Positions 43,742 through 52,237 of a stretch of DNA of 64,000 bases are shown piece by piece. Both the position numbers and the translations under genes were made by a program. How positions within the stretch are numbered: position 1 is the first letter of the stretch; each line of letters starts with the position of its first letter. The DNA comes from DGNJ01 sp002388905 (GTDB taxonomy: Bacteria > Pseudomonadota > Gammaproteobacteria > Pseudomonadales > Porticoccaceae), in contig DAITSJ010000007.1 of the NCBI GenBank assembly GCA_036843405.1, positions 70,401 through 134,400 of the forward strand. Direction: 5' to 3'. Under the pieces are notes generated by a model. That model searched no databases. It worked only from the letters and a program-made list of their open reading frames with translations, and was not told where the DNA came from.

Positions 43742-44608
43742 ATGAAATTTGCCCTAAGCGAAGCCATGTGCGACATCAGCCATTACATTCCCCTGGCCCG
43801 GGCCGCCGACGAAGCCGGTTTTTCGGTTTTTTCCTACGGCGACAGCATCCTCTACCCGGAAACCACTTCCGAGGAATACCCCTACACGGAAAGCGGCGAT
43901 CGGTCCTTTCTCGACGGTGCCCCCTTCCTCGATCCCTTCCAGCTCTTTGCCGCCATGTCAGTGGTGACCGAGAACCTTAAATTCATGACCGGGGTTCTCA
44001 AGACACCCATTCGTAATCCTGTGCTCACGGCGAAAATGGTCAGTTCCCTGGCCTGTTTTAGCGATGAGCGCTTTATTCTCGGCGTCGGCCTGGACCCTTG
44101 GCCGGAAGATTTTCACGCCTGTGGTGAGGACTGGAAGTCCCGGGCTCCGCGAATGGATGAAATACTCCAGATCATTCCCGGCCTCATGACCGGTGACTAT
44201 TTCGAGTGGCACAGCGAGTACTACGATATCCCGCCCATCAAAATGTGTCCCACCCCTTCGAAATGTCCCCCTATCATTTATGGCGGACACAGCAAGCCGG
44301 CCTATCGCCGCGCGGCTCGCTATGCGGATGGCTTCCTTTTTATCAGCGTTACCGAGGAGCAACTCGTGGAACGAATCAATCTCCTCAAGACCTATCGCAA
44401 GGAATTCGGTCGGGAAAACGAACCGCTGACCATTGCCGCGGGAATGCCGGTGTCGACGATTGACGAAATCAGGCATCTGGAGGAAGACGTGGGCGTGACC
44501 GACCTTCATGTCAGCTATCGAAACCCCTACCTGCCCGATACCATGACCCTTCAGGAGAAACTCGACTGGGTTAAGCGCTTCGGTGACGAGATCATTGCCA
44601 GGTACTGA
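43742..44608 (+). CDS. Luciferase-like (LLM class) flavin-dependent oxidoreductase
   Basis: This 288-residue TIM-barrel protein starts after an AAAGGA ribosome-binding site. 'ARAADEAGFSVFSYGDSI', 'LKFMTGVLKTPIRNPVLTAKMVSSLACFS' and 'RFILGVGLDPWPEDF' are the standard LLM segments. 'PPIIYGGHSKPAYRRAARYADGFLF' binds the flavin phosphate region. It is shorter than, and clearly distinct from, the LLM protein at 9012. The cofactor may be FMN or F420. The following DUF1330-like protein may be its partner or act on its product (inference). Confidence 0.87.
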   Translation: MKFALSEAMCDISHYIPLARAADEAGFSVFSYGDSILYPETTSEEYPYTESGDRSFLDGAPFLDPFQLFAAMSVVTENLKFMTGVLKTPIRNPVLTAKMVSSLACFSDERFILGVGLDPWPEDFHACGEDWKSRAPRMDEILQIIPGLMTGDYFEWHSEYYDIPPIKMCPTPSKCPPIIYGGHSKPAYRRAARYADGFLFISVTEEQLVERINLLKTYRKEFGRENEPLTIAAGMPVSTIDEIRHLEEDVGVTDLHVSYRNPYLPDTMTLQEKLDWVKRFGDEIIARY

Positions 44609-44645
44609 CAGGCCCGGCTCAATTTATGCCCTGGAGGTAATCAGT

Positions 44646-45053
44646 ATGCCAGCCGTACACTCTACCGATGAGCAGACGCGAGCGGTGCTTGACAGTGCCG
44701 ATAACGGTCCCATCGTTATCGTCAACCTGGTCAGGTACAAGGAGAAGGCGGCCTACGCGCCGGATAGCGAGGAGTATGGCAAGGGCCTGAGCGGCCGCCA
44801 GGCCTACCTGCGCTACGCCGACGAGTTCATGAAACTGATGGCCGATCATGGTGCCCGGAGCCTGCTGGAAGCCGAAACGGAGACTTACCTGATCGGCGAA
44901 GGCGACTGGGACCTGGTGTGGACGAACTACTTCCCAAGCCGGGATACCTTTCGGGCGGTAGTGACAGACCCGCGATATCAGGCGTTTGTTCATCACCGCC
45001 TTGCCGGCCTTGAAAGCCAGGATGCCATTGTAACGCGGCCGATGGTGCCCTGA
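44646..45053 (+). CDS. DUF1330-like small protein (dimeric alpha/beta barrel)
   Basis: This 135-residue protein starts at the ATG with GGAGG upstream. It shows the ferredoxin-like layout of DUF1330 proteins: 'GPIVIVNLVRYK', then 'GRQAYLRYADEFMKLMADHGARSLL', then 'WDLVWTNYFPSRDTFRAVVTDPRYQAFVHHRLAGLE'. The biochemical function is unknown for the family; some members are monooxygenase-like or scaffold proteins. It follows the LLM gene after 37 bases and is followed by the palindromic element. Confidence 0.85.
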   Translation: MPAVHSTDEQTRAVLDSADNGPIVIVNLVRYKEKAAYAPDSEEYGKGLSGRQAYLRYADEFMKLMADHGARSLLEAETETYLIGEGDWDLVWTNYFPSRDTFRAVVTDPRYQAFVHHRLAGLESQDAIVTRPMVP

Positions 45054-45431
45054 GAGCGGGGGGTGAAGCGTTACGAACGGTGCCTGTTTCCGAAGACGCG
45101 GCCATTGCTCGGCCAGCGGAATCCGTCCGAAAATAAGCGGCTCCGGGATTGGTGTGCCGACTTCCAGGCTGTGATATTGTGCGCCAACAATCTTGGGCAG
45201 ATCGGGGCCTAGTGGGCCATGCGCAAAATAAGGTAACAGATCACTTCGCCAGACAACGCGTCTCTGCGTTGAGAAAGTTTGACATAGCGCCACTATGCCT
45301 GCACTTTCTCGCCTTGATCCGCGCTATCTGGCTGTGCTTCTTAGTCACCTTATTTCACGCATGGCCCACTAGCATGGATAGTGGCCCGGTGGCGCCGCCA
45401 ATATTTTCCGGGAAACGGGTAAGGAGAAACA
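45054..45431. other. Intergenic region with a MITE-like insertion
   Basis: The first 155 bases show no supportable gene on either strand. The rest is the long palindromic element at 45209-45372, and then about 60 bases leading to the next gene with AAGGAG before its start. Confidence 0.6.
45209..45372. mobile_element. MITE-like long palindromic element
   Basis: The ends are a perfect 15-bp inverted repeat, CTAGTGGGCCATGCG (45209-45223) and its complement (45358-45372). The symmetry continues inward: AAATAAGGT...ACCTTATTT, CCAGA...TCTGG, and GAGAAAGT...ACTTTCTC around a central CATAGCGCCACTATG. The whole 164 bases can fold into one long hairpin and carry no gene. CTAG (or TA) at both ends may be the target duplication. 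This is the pattern of a non-autonomous transposon remnant lacking a transposase. The family cannot be named from sequence alone. Confidence 0.8.
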
Positions 45432-46397
45432 ATGAAAACAGTCGTCTTCGGCGCTTCAGGTTATCTGGGCAGCCATACCGCCGAGCAGCTGACACTGGCG
45501 GGGCACGATGTCCTTTGCGTTCTCAGGGAGACCAGCGACAGTGGCTTTCTCGAGACATTGCCGGTGGAAATTGCCAGGAAAGACTTTAACGATATCGATG
45601 CTCTGGCGGAAGTGATCGATGCCGGATGCACGGTCTACAATTGCGTGGCGGAAACCCGGATGCACCTTTCCGACGATCAGCGTCGGCGGGTGGAAATTGA
45701 CCTGACCGCCAGGATTTTCAGGGCCGCACAAAAGGCGAAGGCAAAACGCTTTGTCCAGCTCAGTACCGTGATGGCCTACGGGTTCGACCGACCCCCCGAG
45801 CCCATCGACGAGAGTTTCCCGCCCAGGCCCAAATACAGCTACAGTCGCATTGCCTGTGAGCGGGAGCAGCTTCTGATGGAGCTGGTGGATGGCAGCGATA
45901 TGGAACTGATCATATTGCGCCCGTCGAATACGCTCGGGAAACGGGATAGCTCGGCGCTGCCGGCGATGCTGCAGGCCCACGAGAAGGGCAATTTCGCGGT
46001 CATCGACGGCGGTGAGTGGCGCTATTCCTGCATGGATGCCCGGGATGTGGGACGTGCCATGGTGCATCTGCACGGCATTGATGTCGGCGACCCGGAAATC
46101 TTCCTGGTCAAGGGTTACGATACGTCCTGGCTCGAGGTCAAGGAAGCCATGGACGAAATACTCGATCGCAAGACGAAGCTCGTCAATATCCCCAAAAGAG
46201 CCGCCATGATGATTGCCTGGTTTATGGAGGTGCTTTATCCCAAGGGCAAAAATCCGCCGCTGACGCGATTCAGTGTCGAGGTGTTGAGCACCCACACGCT
46301 CTTTGACGACAGCAAAATACGCAATACGGGTTTCGAGTCCAGGTACGACCTGATGGAGACATTGAGCGATGCCCTGGACAGACCACTACCCAAATGA
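45432..46397 (+). CDS. NAD-dependent epimerase/dehydratase-type (extended SDR) protein
   Basis: This 321-residue extended SDR has the N-terminal 'VVFGASGYLGSHTAEQL' cofactor motif and 'VQLSTVMAYG' for the Ser region. The active-site segment reads 'KYSYSRIACEREQLLMEL'. Where the family has Tyr-x3-Lys, the Lys is replaced, so it may be an atypical, inactive or differently acting member. The later part ('LRPSNTLGKRD', 'YSCMDARDVGRAMVHL') is otherwise normal for 3-beta-HSD/isomerase-like proteins. It follows the MITE-like element and precedes the VOC gene by 26 bases. Confidence 0.84.
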   Translation: MKTVVFGASGYLGSHTAEQLTLAGHDVLCVLRETSDSGFLETLPVEIARKDFNDIDALAEVIDAGCTVYNCVAETRMHLSDDQRRRVEIDLTARIFRAAQKAKAKRFVQLSTVMAYGFDRPPEPIDESFPPRPKYSYSRIACEREQLLMELVDGSDMELIILRPSNTLGKRDSSALPAMLQAHEKGNFAVIDGGEWRYSCMDARDVGRAMVHLHGIDVGDPEIFLVKGYDTSWLEVKEAMDEILDRKTKLVNIPKRAAMMIAWFMEVLYPKGKNPPLTRFSVEVLSTHTLFDDSKIRNTGFESRYDLMETLSDALDRPLPK

Positions 46398-46423
46398 TCG
46401 GGTCAAGCGGGAAGTAAAGATCG

Positions 46424-46867
46424 ATGGAATATCTGCACACCATGGTCCGGGTCTCGGACCTGGAAAAATCCCTGGATTTCTACTGCAACAAGCTGGGTCT
46501 GGTGGAAACCCGCCGTCACGAGGTGGAAGAGGGCCGTTTTACCCTGGTGTTCCTGGCCGCGCCGGGAGACGGCGATCGTGCCCGCGCCGAGCACCGCCCG
46601 GAAATCGAACTCACCTACAACTGGGATCCGGAACCGCCCTATGGCGAGGCGCGCAATTTCGGCCATATCGCCTACCGGGTCGACAATATCTATGATATCT
46701 GCCAGCGCCTGATGGATGCGGGCGTCACCATCAATCGTCCGCCCCGGTGCGGCAGGATGGCTTTTGTTCGTTCCCCGGACAATATTTCCATCGAATTACT
46801 GCAACGGGGCGAGCCGCTGCCACCGGCCGAGCCCTGGCAATCCATGCCCAATACCGGGCACTGGTAG
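46424..46867 (+). CDS. VOC family protein (glyoxalase I-like)
   Basis: This 147-residue protein has two beta-alpha-beta-beta-beta modules. The four glyoxalase I-type metal ligands are present in order: His5 ('LHTMVRV'), Glu in 'EIELTYNW' near residue 65, His in 'FGHIAYRVD' near 79, and Glu in 'ISIELLQRG' near 126. True lactoylglutathione lyase is possible, and so is another VOC metal enzyme acting on a pathway intermediate. It lies in the same strand series as its neighbours, 28 bases before the aldolase gene. Confidence 0.87.
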   Translation: MEYLHTMVRVSDLEKSLDFYCNKLGLVETRRHEVEEGRFTLVFLAAPGDGDRARAEHRPEIELTYNWDPEPPYGEARNFGHIAYRVDNIYDICQRLMDAGVTINRPPRCGRMAFVRSPDNISIELLQRGEPLPPAEPWQSMPNTGHW

Positions 46868-46895
46868 GCCTTTCCGGGAGAGTTAGCGACGACCC

Positions 46896-47660
46896 ATGGA
46901 CTCGCAAGCCAATAGCCTGAGAGGTACGGTTTCGCCGGAGGAGTGGGAATTACGCCTTGACCTGGCTTGCGCCTACCGGCTTGCCGCCTATTACGAATGG
47001 GACGATTTCGTCTTTACCCATATTTCTGCCCGGCTTCCGGGTACGGAGGGACACTTTCTCCTCAACCCTCTCGACCATTTGTTCGAGGAAATCACGGCCT
47101 CTTCCCTGGTCGCTATCGATGGTTGGGGTAACAAGGTGCGGGGTGGAGCCGAGCCCATCAATAGGGCCGGCTTTGCCATTCACTCCGCCATACACCGCAG
47201 CCGGGAAGATGCTCACTGCGTCGTTCATTTGCATACCCCCGAGGGACAGGCGGTATCCGCCATGAAGGAGGGTTTGCTGCCCCTGACCCAAAATGCCATG
47301 CTCATCCGCGACGATATCGCTTACCACGATTACGGCGGACCGGTCCTGGCAGGAGATGAAGCCGGGCGCCTGCTGACGGCCCTTGGCGACAAACATTATA
47401 TGCTCTTGCGCAACCACGGCATTCTTACCCTGGGCAGCACCGTTGGAATGGCCCTGATGCGAGCCTTCCTGCTGTTGCGGGCCTGCCATACCCAGGTGAT
47501 GGCCCTGGCGGCCGGCCGGAAGGGTGTCATCCTTCCGGAAGACAAAGTGATTTCCGATACGGCCGCCACGGCCAACGGAATGTACGATTTTTTGCGCGAC
47601 AGTGCCTGGCCTATACTTCGCCGCAAGATGGACAGGCTGGACCCGGGTTATCGGAACTGA
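46896..47660 (+). CDS. Class II aldolase/adducin family protein
   Basis: This 254-residue protein matches class II aldolases: 'WDDFVFTHISARLPG' near the start, the zinc His pair in 'CVVHLHTPEGQAV' near residue 112, and the third His in 'LLRNHGILTLG' near residue 170. Family members cleave a C-C bond (retro-aldol), for example fuculose phosphate aldolase and related hydroxy-acid enzymes. Its presence at the end of an oxidation series suggests a retro-aldol or decarboxylation-type step on a hydroxylated product (inference). Confidence 0.9.
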   Translation: MDSQANSLRGTVSPEEWELRLDLACAYRLAAYYEWDDFVFTHISARLPGTEGHFLLNPLDHLFEEITASSLVAIDGWGNKVRGGAEPINRAGFAIHSAIHRSREDAHCVVHLHTPEGQAVSAMKEGLLPLTQNAMLIRDDIAYHDYGGPVLAGDEAGRLLTALGDKHYMLLRNHGILTLGSTVGMALMRAFLLLRACHTQVMALAAGRKGVILPEDKVISDTAATANGMYDFLRDSAWPILRRKMDRLDPGYRN

Positions 47661-47685
47661 AGAGTCTGGAGGGAGACACAAGGTA

Positions 47686-48138
47686 GTGGAAAGCGAACAG
47701 GCCATTAAAAAACTACTGTTCCTCTACGCGGAACTGATCGATAGCGGCGATCTTGAAGGGGCTGCGGCGCTGTTTCGTCACGCAAAGCTTAGAGTGCTCG
47801 GCCAGGAAGAATTAATCAATTCCGAAGAGTTACTGGCTCTCTGGCGGAGGGTGGTACGCCTCTATCCCTGCGGTACACCCAGAACGCGGCACGTTGTCAC
47901 CAATGTGATTCTCGATATGGATGACCGAGTTGGCCGCGCCCAGGTGCGCTCATACTATACGGTTTATCAGGCAACCGAGAATTTCCCCCTGCAGTTGATC
48001 GCCGCGGGGCGTTACCGGGATGAATTTGAGCACATCGACGGGGACTGGCGATTCTGCTTTCGGGACTATTCCCTGCTTGATATGGTGGGGGACCTGTCGG
48101 CTCATCTTGTCGATATGCCCGACACCCGGCCGGGGTGA
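47686..48138 (+). CDS. SnoaL/NTF2-like protein
   Basis: This 150-residue protein starts with GTG after a GGAGGGAG ribosome-binding site. It has the NTF2/SnoaL-like layout, with helix 'AIKKLLFLYAELIDSGDLEGAAALF', then 'TRHVVTNVILDMDDRVGRAQVRSYYTVYQ' and 'AAGRYRDEFEHIDGDWRFCFRDYSLLDMVGDLS'. Related proteins include steroid isomerase-like, cyclase and hydroxylase-associated enzymes, but no specific activity can be assigned. It is the last gene of the plus-strand series and is convergent with the MDR gene. Confidence 0.82.
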   Translation: MESEQAIKKLLFLYAELIDSGDLEGAAALFRHAKLRVLGQEELINSEELLALWRRVVRLYPCGTPRTRHVVTNVILDMDDRVGRAQVRSYYTVYQATENFPLQLIAAGRYRDEFEHIDGDWRFCFRDYSLLDMVGDLSAHLVDMPDTRPG

Positions 48139-48207
48139 GTAATTCCAGCTCGTCAGGAATCTGTTATCCGCCTTGTTCCCCGGTTTGTGCGCAGGGCGCT
48201 ACGGCAC

Positions 48208-49218
48208 TCAACCGGGGTCATCGTCCAGTTCGATGAGGTATTTACCCATGCCTTTTCCAGCCAGCATGTCGAGATAGGCGCGGGGCGCATTTTCCAGGCC
48301 CTTGGTGAGTGTCTCTCGCAGGGCGAGATCGCCGGACTTCAGGGCGGCACGCAACTCGCCGTGGGCGGTGTCCGTTTCTTTCTGATAGTCGAAGACGCGG
48401 AACCCCTGGATACTCAGCCCGCTGGTCAGCAACTTGCGAAAATTTTTCAAACAGATCGTCTCGTCATCAAGATAATGGGCGATCAATCCGCAGAGCGCGA
48501 TACGACCCCGTTCCCGCATAAGACTCAAGACGGGATCGAGGATCGGGGCCCCGACATTTTCGTAGTGGGCGTCGATACCCGGGCCGACGGCTTTCTTCAA
48601 CTCGCTCCAAAATTCCGGGTTCCGGTAGTCGATACAGGCGTCGAAACCCAGTTCACTCACAACGCTGGCACACTTTGCCGGACCACCGGCAATACCCACG
48701 ACCCGGGCCCCAAGCCGTTTCGCCAGCTGGCCCGCGATACCGCCGACGATGCCCGCCGCGGAAGAAATGGTAAGGGTTTCGCCGGCGGAAACCCGGAGGA
48801 CGCGATTGATGCCCACCCAGGCCGTCAGACCGGATGAGCCCATCACCCCCAGGAAGGCCGGGGCGGGCACCCCCTCTTCCACGTCGATCCTGCGCAGGTT
48901 CGACCCGTGGCACAGTTCGTGGCTTTGCCAGTGGCCGGGGCCCGCTACCCAGTCGCCACGGCTAAAAGCGGGATCGCGGCTTTCGAGCACCCTGCCCACC
49001 ATTCGGCCGACGATGATGCCCTGTTCCCAGGCCGGGTCCGGTCCCTGCCAGCTGCGCATCATGGGGGCGAGGTAGGGGTCCAGGGATATATAGCGGACGC
49101 GGACCAGAACTTCGGCGTCAGACGGGGTTTTTAAACGAATTTTTTCAACGCCAAAGTCAGCTTCCGTCAGCTTTTCATCCGGTTTGCGTATCAGGCGCAC
49201 GCGTGTGGCATCGGGCAC
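48208..49218 (-). CDS. Zinc-independent MDR oxidoreductase (NADP-dependent, PTGR/CurA-like)
   Basis: This 336-residue medium-chain reductase has an N-terminal GroES-like domain and the Rossmann motif 'SSAAGIVGGIAGQLAKRLG'. 'DAHYENVGAPILDPVLSLM' resembles 'D-x-Y-x-x-NVG' in the leukotriene B4 dehydrogenase/prostaglandin reductase branch, and the structural zinc cysteines are missing. Typical members reduce enone double bonds with NADPH. It lies 64 bases after the VOC gene on the minus strand and may act on an unsaturated ketone intermediate (inference). Confidence 0.9.
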   Translation of the reverse strand: MPDATRVRLIRKPDEKLTEADFGVEKIRLKTPSDAEVLVRVRYISLDPYLAPMMRSWQGPDPAWEQGIIVGRMVGRVLESRDPAFSRGDWVAGPGHWQSHELCHGSNLRRIDVEEGVPAPAFLGVMGSSGLTAWVGINRVLRVSAGETLTISSAAGIVGGIAGQLAKRLGARVVGIAGGPAKCASVVSELGFDACIDYRNPEFWSELKKAVGPGIDAHYENVGAPILDPVLSLMRERGRIALCGLIAHYLDDETICLKNFRKLLTSGLSIQGFRVFDYQKETDTAHGELRAALKSGDLALRETLTKGLENAPRAYLDMLAGKGMGKYLIELDDDPG

Positions 49219-49282
49219 GTTTCTCTCCTCTCGTCAGGGTTGGTTTTGAGCCGGGGCCGGCGGCTGGGCAACCGCCGTTGCG

Positions 49283-49699
49283 TCACCCGCCATCACTGTT
49301 CCAGGGAAAACCCAGTTCCACCATAATGCCGTTGGGATCGCGCACAAAAATCAGCAGTGTCCGGATAACGTCCGCATCCAGTTCCTCGTACTCCAAAGCC
49401 TGCGCTTCGAGTCGTTGTTTCAGTGTCTCCGGCCGGCCCGAAACGCGCAGGGAAAAGTGATCAATCATGCCCCTCTGGGCAGCGCCGCGCACGGGGCTAA
49501 CGCTCTCCGCACGCTGTTCGGCGCCAATCAGGTGGACGATGGCGCGACCATCGTCGTCGCAAAAATAGGCGCCTTTTGAATAGTCTGTCATTGTCGGTGG
49601 CGGTTTCGCGGTCATGCCCAGAAGGGTTCCGTAAAAATGCAGCGACTCGGAAAGCCGGTCGGTGCGGATATTGATATGATCGAGGTGTTGGACTTTCAT
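49283..49699 (-). CDS. VOC family protein
   Basis: This 138-residue VOC protein shows 'MKVQHLDHINIRTDRLSESLHFYGTLLGM' at the start, 'MIDHFSLRVSG' in the middle, and 'VRDPNGIMVELGFPW' at the end, with His and Glu residues usable as metal ligands. It is closer to dioxygenase-like or glyoxalase-like VOC proteins of unknown activity than to GloA. It lies on the minus strand between an MDR reductase and, after 291 bases, an SDR. The gap 49700-49990 has no supportable gene. Confidence 0.86.
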   Translation of the reverse strand: MKVQHLDHINIRTDRLSESLHFYGTLLGMTAKPPPTMTDYSKGAYFCDDDGRAIVHLIGAEQRAESVSPVRGAAQRGMIDHFSLRVSGRPETLKQRLEAQALEYEELDADVIRTLLIFVRDPNGIMVELGFPWNSDGG

Positions 49700-49990
49700 G
49701 GACAGGTGCTGCTATCGGTGGTGGAGGATCGAACGGGCTTTCCGTCTGCGTTGCCGTAAAACCCTGTACGTATTGTGAAAGGGCGTATGCTCGTGCTGCC
49801 GCTTCATTCGACCTCGGGCCGGATGTCGAAGCTTTGGAAAGAAAAACGAAACATTCCCGGATTTTCTATGCATCCAGACCGAAGTCCCGTTTCAGTTTGT
49901 ATCGGATTCTGCTATGTCTGCCGCGCAGGTGCCGCTCCAGGGATTGTACCAACTGTCTCGCGGTTGAATCGCTCCATCGGGAAATCCCTC

Positions 49991-50764
49991 CTAGCCGGAA
50001 ATGGAGTAGCCGCCGCAGACGTTGATGGTTTGTCCGGTGATATAACTGGCCGCGCTGCTGGTGAGAAACAATACGGCATCGGCGATTTCCCCGGGTTCGC
50101 CAAATCGCTTCATGGGCGTGTTTTCCAGAAAAGGTGCGCCATACTCCGGGTTTTCCGTGACCGCGGCAGTCTGTCTGGTCCTGGTCATGCCGGCGGCCAC
50201 GGCATTGGCGCGTATGTTACGGCTCGACCAGGCAACGGCCAGTGTTTTCATCAGTTGCACCAGCCCCGCCTTGGCGGCGCCATAGCCGGGCACCACCTCG
50301 ATGCCAAAGTAGGAGGCCATGGAGGCAATACCTATCACCGAGGCGCCACCGGGTAGATGACTTGCCGAGAGCTTGTCGAGACAGAGGTGGCTGAATCGGT
50401 ACACCGAAGTCAGGTGCATGCGTATCGCCAGTTCGAAGTTGTCGGGCTCGTATTCGTCCAGGCCCAGGCTCGCGAGACCGACACCGCCGCTATGCACGAG
50501 GATATCGAGCCGGTCCGTTTTTTCTGCGACTCTCGACAGTTGCTCCGGATCGGTGACGTCCAGCTGTTTATAGCGAAAATCCGACAAATCGGCGTCGTAC
50601 TCGCCGGGACCGCCGCGGGTGCCGGTGATTGTAACTGCCGCGCCGGCATCCCGATAGGCGGCCGCCGTTGCCGCGCCTATGCCACTGGTGCCCCCGGTCA
50701 CCAGGACGGATGCACCGCTGTAGTCGAACGTTACCGAACCCGGACCTGTTTGCGATCTGCTCAT
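49991..50764 (-). CDS. Short-chain dehydrogenase/reductase
   Basis: This 257-residue SDR has a cofactor motif 'VTGGTSGIGAATA' near residue 18. The NNAG motif is replaced by 'VHSGGVG', the Ser lies in 'IGIASMASYFG', and Tyr-x3-Lys in 'GYGAAKAGLVQL'. The C-terminal 'SYITGQTINVCGGYSISG' is normal for the family. The 231-base gap upstream has no supported gene, so whether it is co-transcribed with the DUF1214-type gene is uncertain. Confidence 0.87.
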   Translation of the reverse strand: MSRSQTGPGSVTFDYSGASVLVTGGTSGIGAATAAAYRDAGAAVTITGTRGGPGEYDADLSDFRYKQLDVTDPEQLSRVAEKTDRLDILVHSGGVGLASLGLDEYEPDNFELAIRMHLTSVYRFSHLCLDKLSASHLPGGASVIGIASMASYFGIEVVPGYGAAKAGLVQLMKTLAVAWSSRNIRANAVAAGMTRTRQTAAVTENPEYGAPFLENTPMKRFGEPGEIADAVLFLTSSAASYITGQTINVCGGYSISG

Positions 50765-50995
50765 TGCATTACCTCGTCTTGAAGTGCCCTTGTTAACAGG
50801 TCCTTAAAAACCAGGAAAAGTACCACCTTTCCTGCGTTGGCCACCTGGCCGAAAACACCATCCCCCGATGCTCCGGGAGCCGGGGCTGAACCTGCTGCCC
50901 CGATGACCTGACTGACGATATCGGACCTCCCGATAAGAGTCTGAAAGTTCAGGCTGCCGTGTACGTTTTTAGGCCCTGCCTCAGTGACAACGCTG

Positions 50996-52195
50996 TCACA
51001 GGTAGCCAAAACGTTTATAGATGCCCCGACGACGCCCCTGAATCTGCATCATCCTCTGGTCCGGTGAAATGGTTTTGATGGTTTCGGGAAGGCAGTCAAA
51101 AAGTTTGTTCCGCTTTACGAGAATGCAGGAGGGTTCCGGGGACCCGTCCGTGCCCATCCAGCGAAAGCTCGTCATGCCCTGGGTCAGGCCGGCGGTGTCC
51201 AGCCAGTTGGGCACGCCCGGGTCGTCGTGGGCCGCGACGGCGATCAATTCGCCATCGTCTTCCAGCTGCGCATAGTACAAATTCGTGCCGGTCAGCCGAT
51301 ACCGGTAGTCGTGGGTTTCCCACCAGGGGTTGTTGAATTCCAGGTTCCAGAATTCCGCCACTGGCGGGGGAGTGACCCTGATAACCAGGGCTGAATCCTC
51401 CGGGATAGACCAAAAGCCGCTGTAAGGCCTGCCTCCAGGGGTGGCGTTGATGTCACCGCCGACGGTATCCAGAAAATCCAGGAATCGATTGGGCTGCTTC
51501 CTGAACAGGTCCATCAGGTCTTCCCAGAAAATCACTTCATTGCTGATCAGGTTTGCGGCTTCGCGAATGTGTTCGTGCATTTTTTCGGCGCTGACAGACG
51601 GCGGTGGGACGGGCCGACCCAGCCTGTCCATCATCAACTCCATTGGTTTTTCGTTTTCCCAATCCCCAAAAAACTGGCGGACGATAAGTCGATCCGCATT
51701 TGGCTTTAAGTCGAGCCAGTTTTCAGAGCGACGGTCCCCGCCAATGATGATTTCGAAGTCTCCATTGTTGTCGGTAACAAGCTCCTTGCCCAGCAGCGAA
51801 GCAGTAATGCCCCCGGCAAAGTTGGGCGTTTTGTCCTGAACGACAAAAGAGATACTTCTGACGGTGCCCCGGTTACCGTAAAGCCTGTATACCTCTCCCG
51901 CATCAACCGGCGAGGTGAGATAAAGGGCATCCATATTGTCACCCCCGAACTTCCTGTGGGGATGCATGATGTGGGTCAATTCCGGGTGCAGGGGGTCTGC
52001 CTCGTGCAATCTCACCGCAAGAGCCAGAGAGATTTTGTCGAGAATATGGCGAACGCCTAGCGTTCGTTCTACGGGTGTGCGGGCCGAGGTGCGGTCAAGC
52101 GCGGTTTTCACCGAATCCCGTATGACGCCGAGAAAACTATCCAGAACTGCGAGCGCCTCAGCATCGTTTTTCTGGGATTCGGAGGACTTATTCAT
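50996..52195 (-). CDS. DUF1214-type protein
   Basis: This 399-residue protein has no signal peptide or membrane segment. The second half carries beta-strand-rich text of the DUF1214 type ('LVIRVTPPPVAEFWNLEFNNPWWETHDYRYRLTG', 'HDDPGVPNWLDTAG'). The function of this family is not established. It follows the sulfotransferase gene after 42 bases and probably shares its transcript. Similar gene pairs occur in catabolic clusters, so it may act on the same substrate (inference). Confidence 0.75.
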   Translation of the reverse strand: MNKSSESQKNDAEALAVLDSFLGVIRDSVKTALDRTSARTPVERTLGVRHILDKISLALAVRLHEADPLHPELTHIMHPHRKFGGDNMDALYLTSPVDAGEVYRLYGNRGTVRSISFVVQDKTPNFAGGITASLLGKELVTDNNGDFEIIIGGDRRSENWLDLKPNADRLIVRQFFGDWENEKPMELMMDRLGRPVPPPSVSAEKMHEHIREAANLISNEVIFWEDLMDLFRKQPNRFLDFLDTVGGDINATPGGRPYSGFWSIPEDSALVIRVTPPPVAEFWNLEFNNPWWETHDYRYRLTGTNLYYAQLEDDGELIAVAAHDDPGVPNWLDTAGLTQGMTSFRWMGTDGSPEPSCILVKRNKLFDCLPETIKTISPDQRMMQIQGRRRGIYKRFGYL

Positions 52196-52237
52196 AGGTA
52201 ACCTCGTGTGGAGTATTTATAAATTCCTGGACGATGA

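Noticed and set aside
44619..45293. Minus-strand open frame of 224 residues
   Set aside because: Part of it reads plausibly, but it lies mostly antisense to the DUF1330-like gene and runs into the MITE-like element.
50984..50999. Palindrome GTGACA-ACGC-TGTCAC at the 3' end of the DUF1214-type gene
   Set aside because: The spacer is four bases rather than five and the arms differ from the consensus. It overlaps the end of a gene instead of a promoter.
50761..51009. Possible 82-residue minus-strand gene overlapping the SDR start by four bases
   Set aside because: It needs a TTG start inside the upstream gene, has no ribosome-binding site, and shows no recognisable domain.
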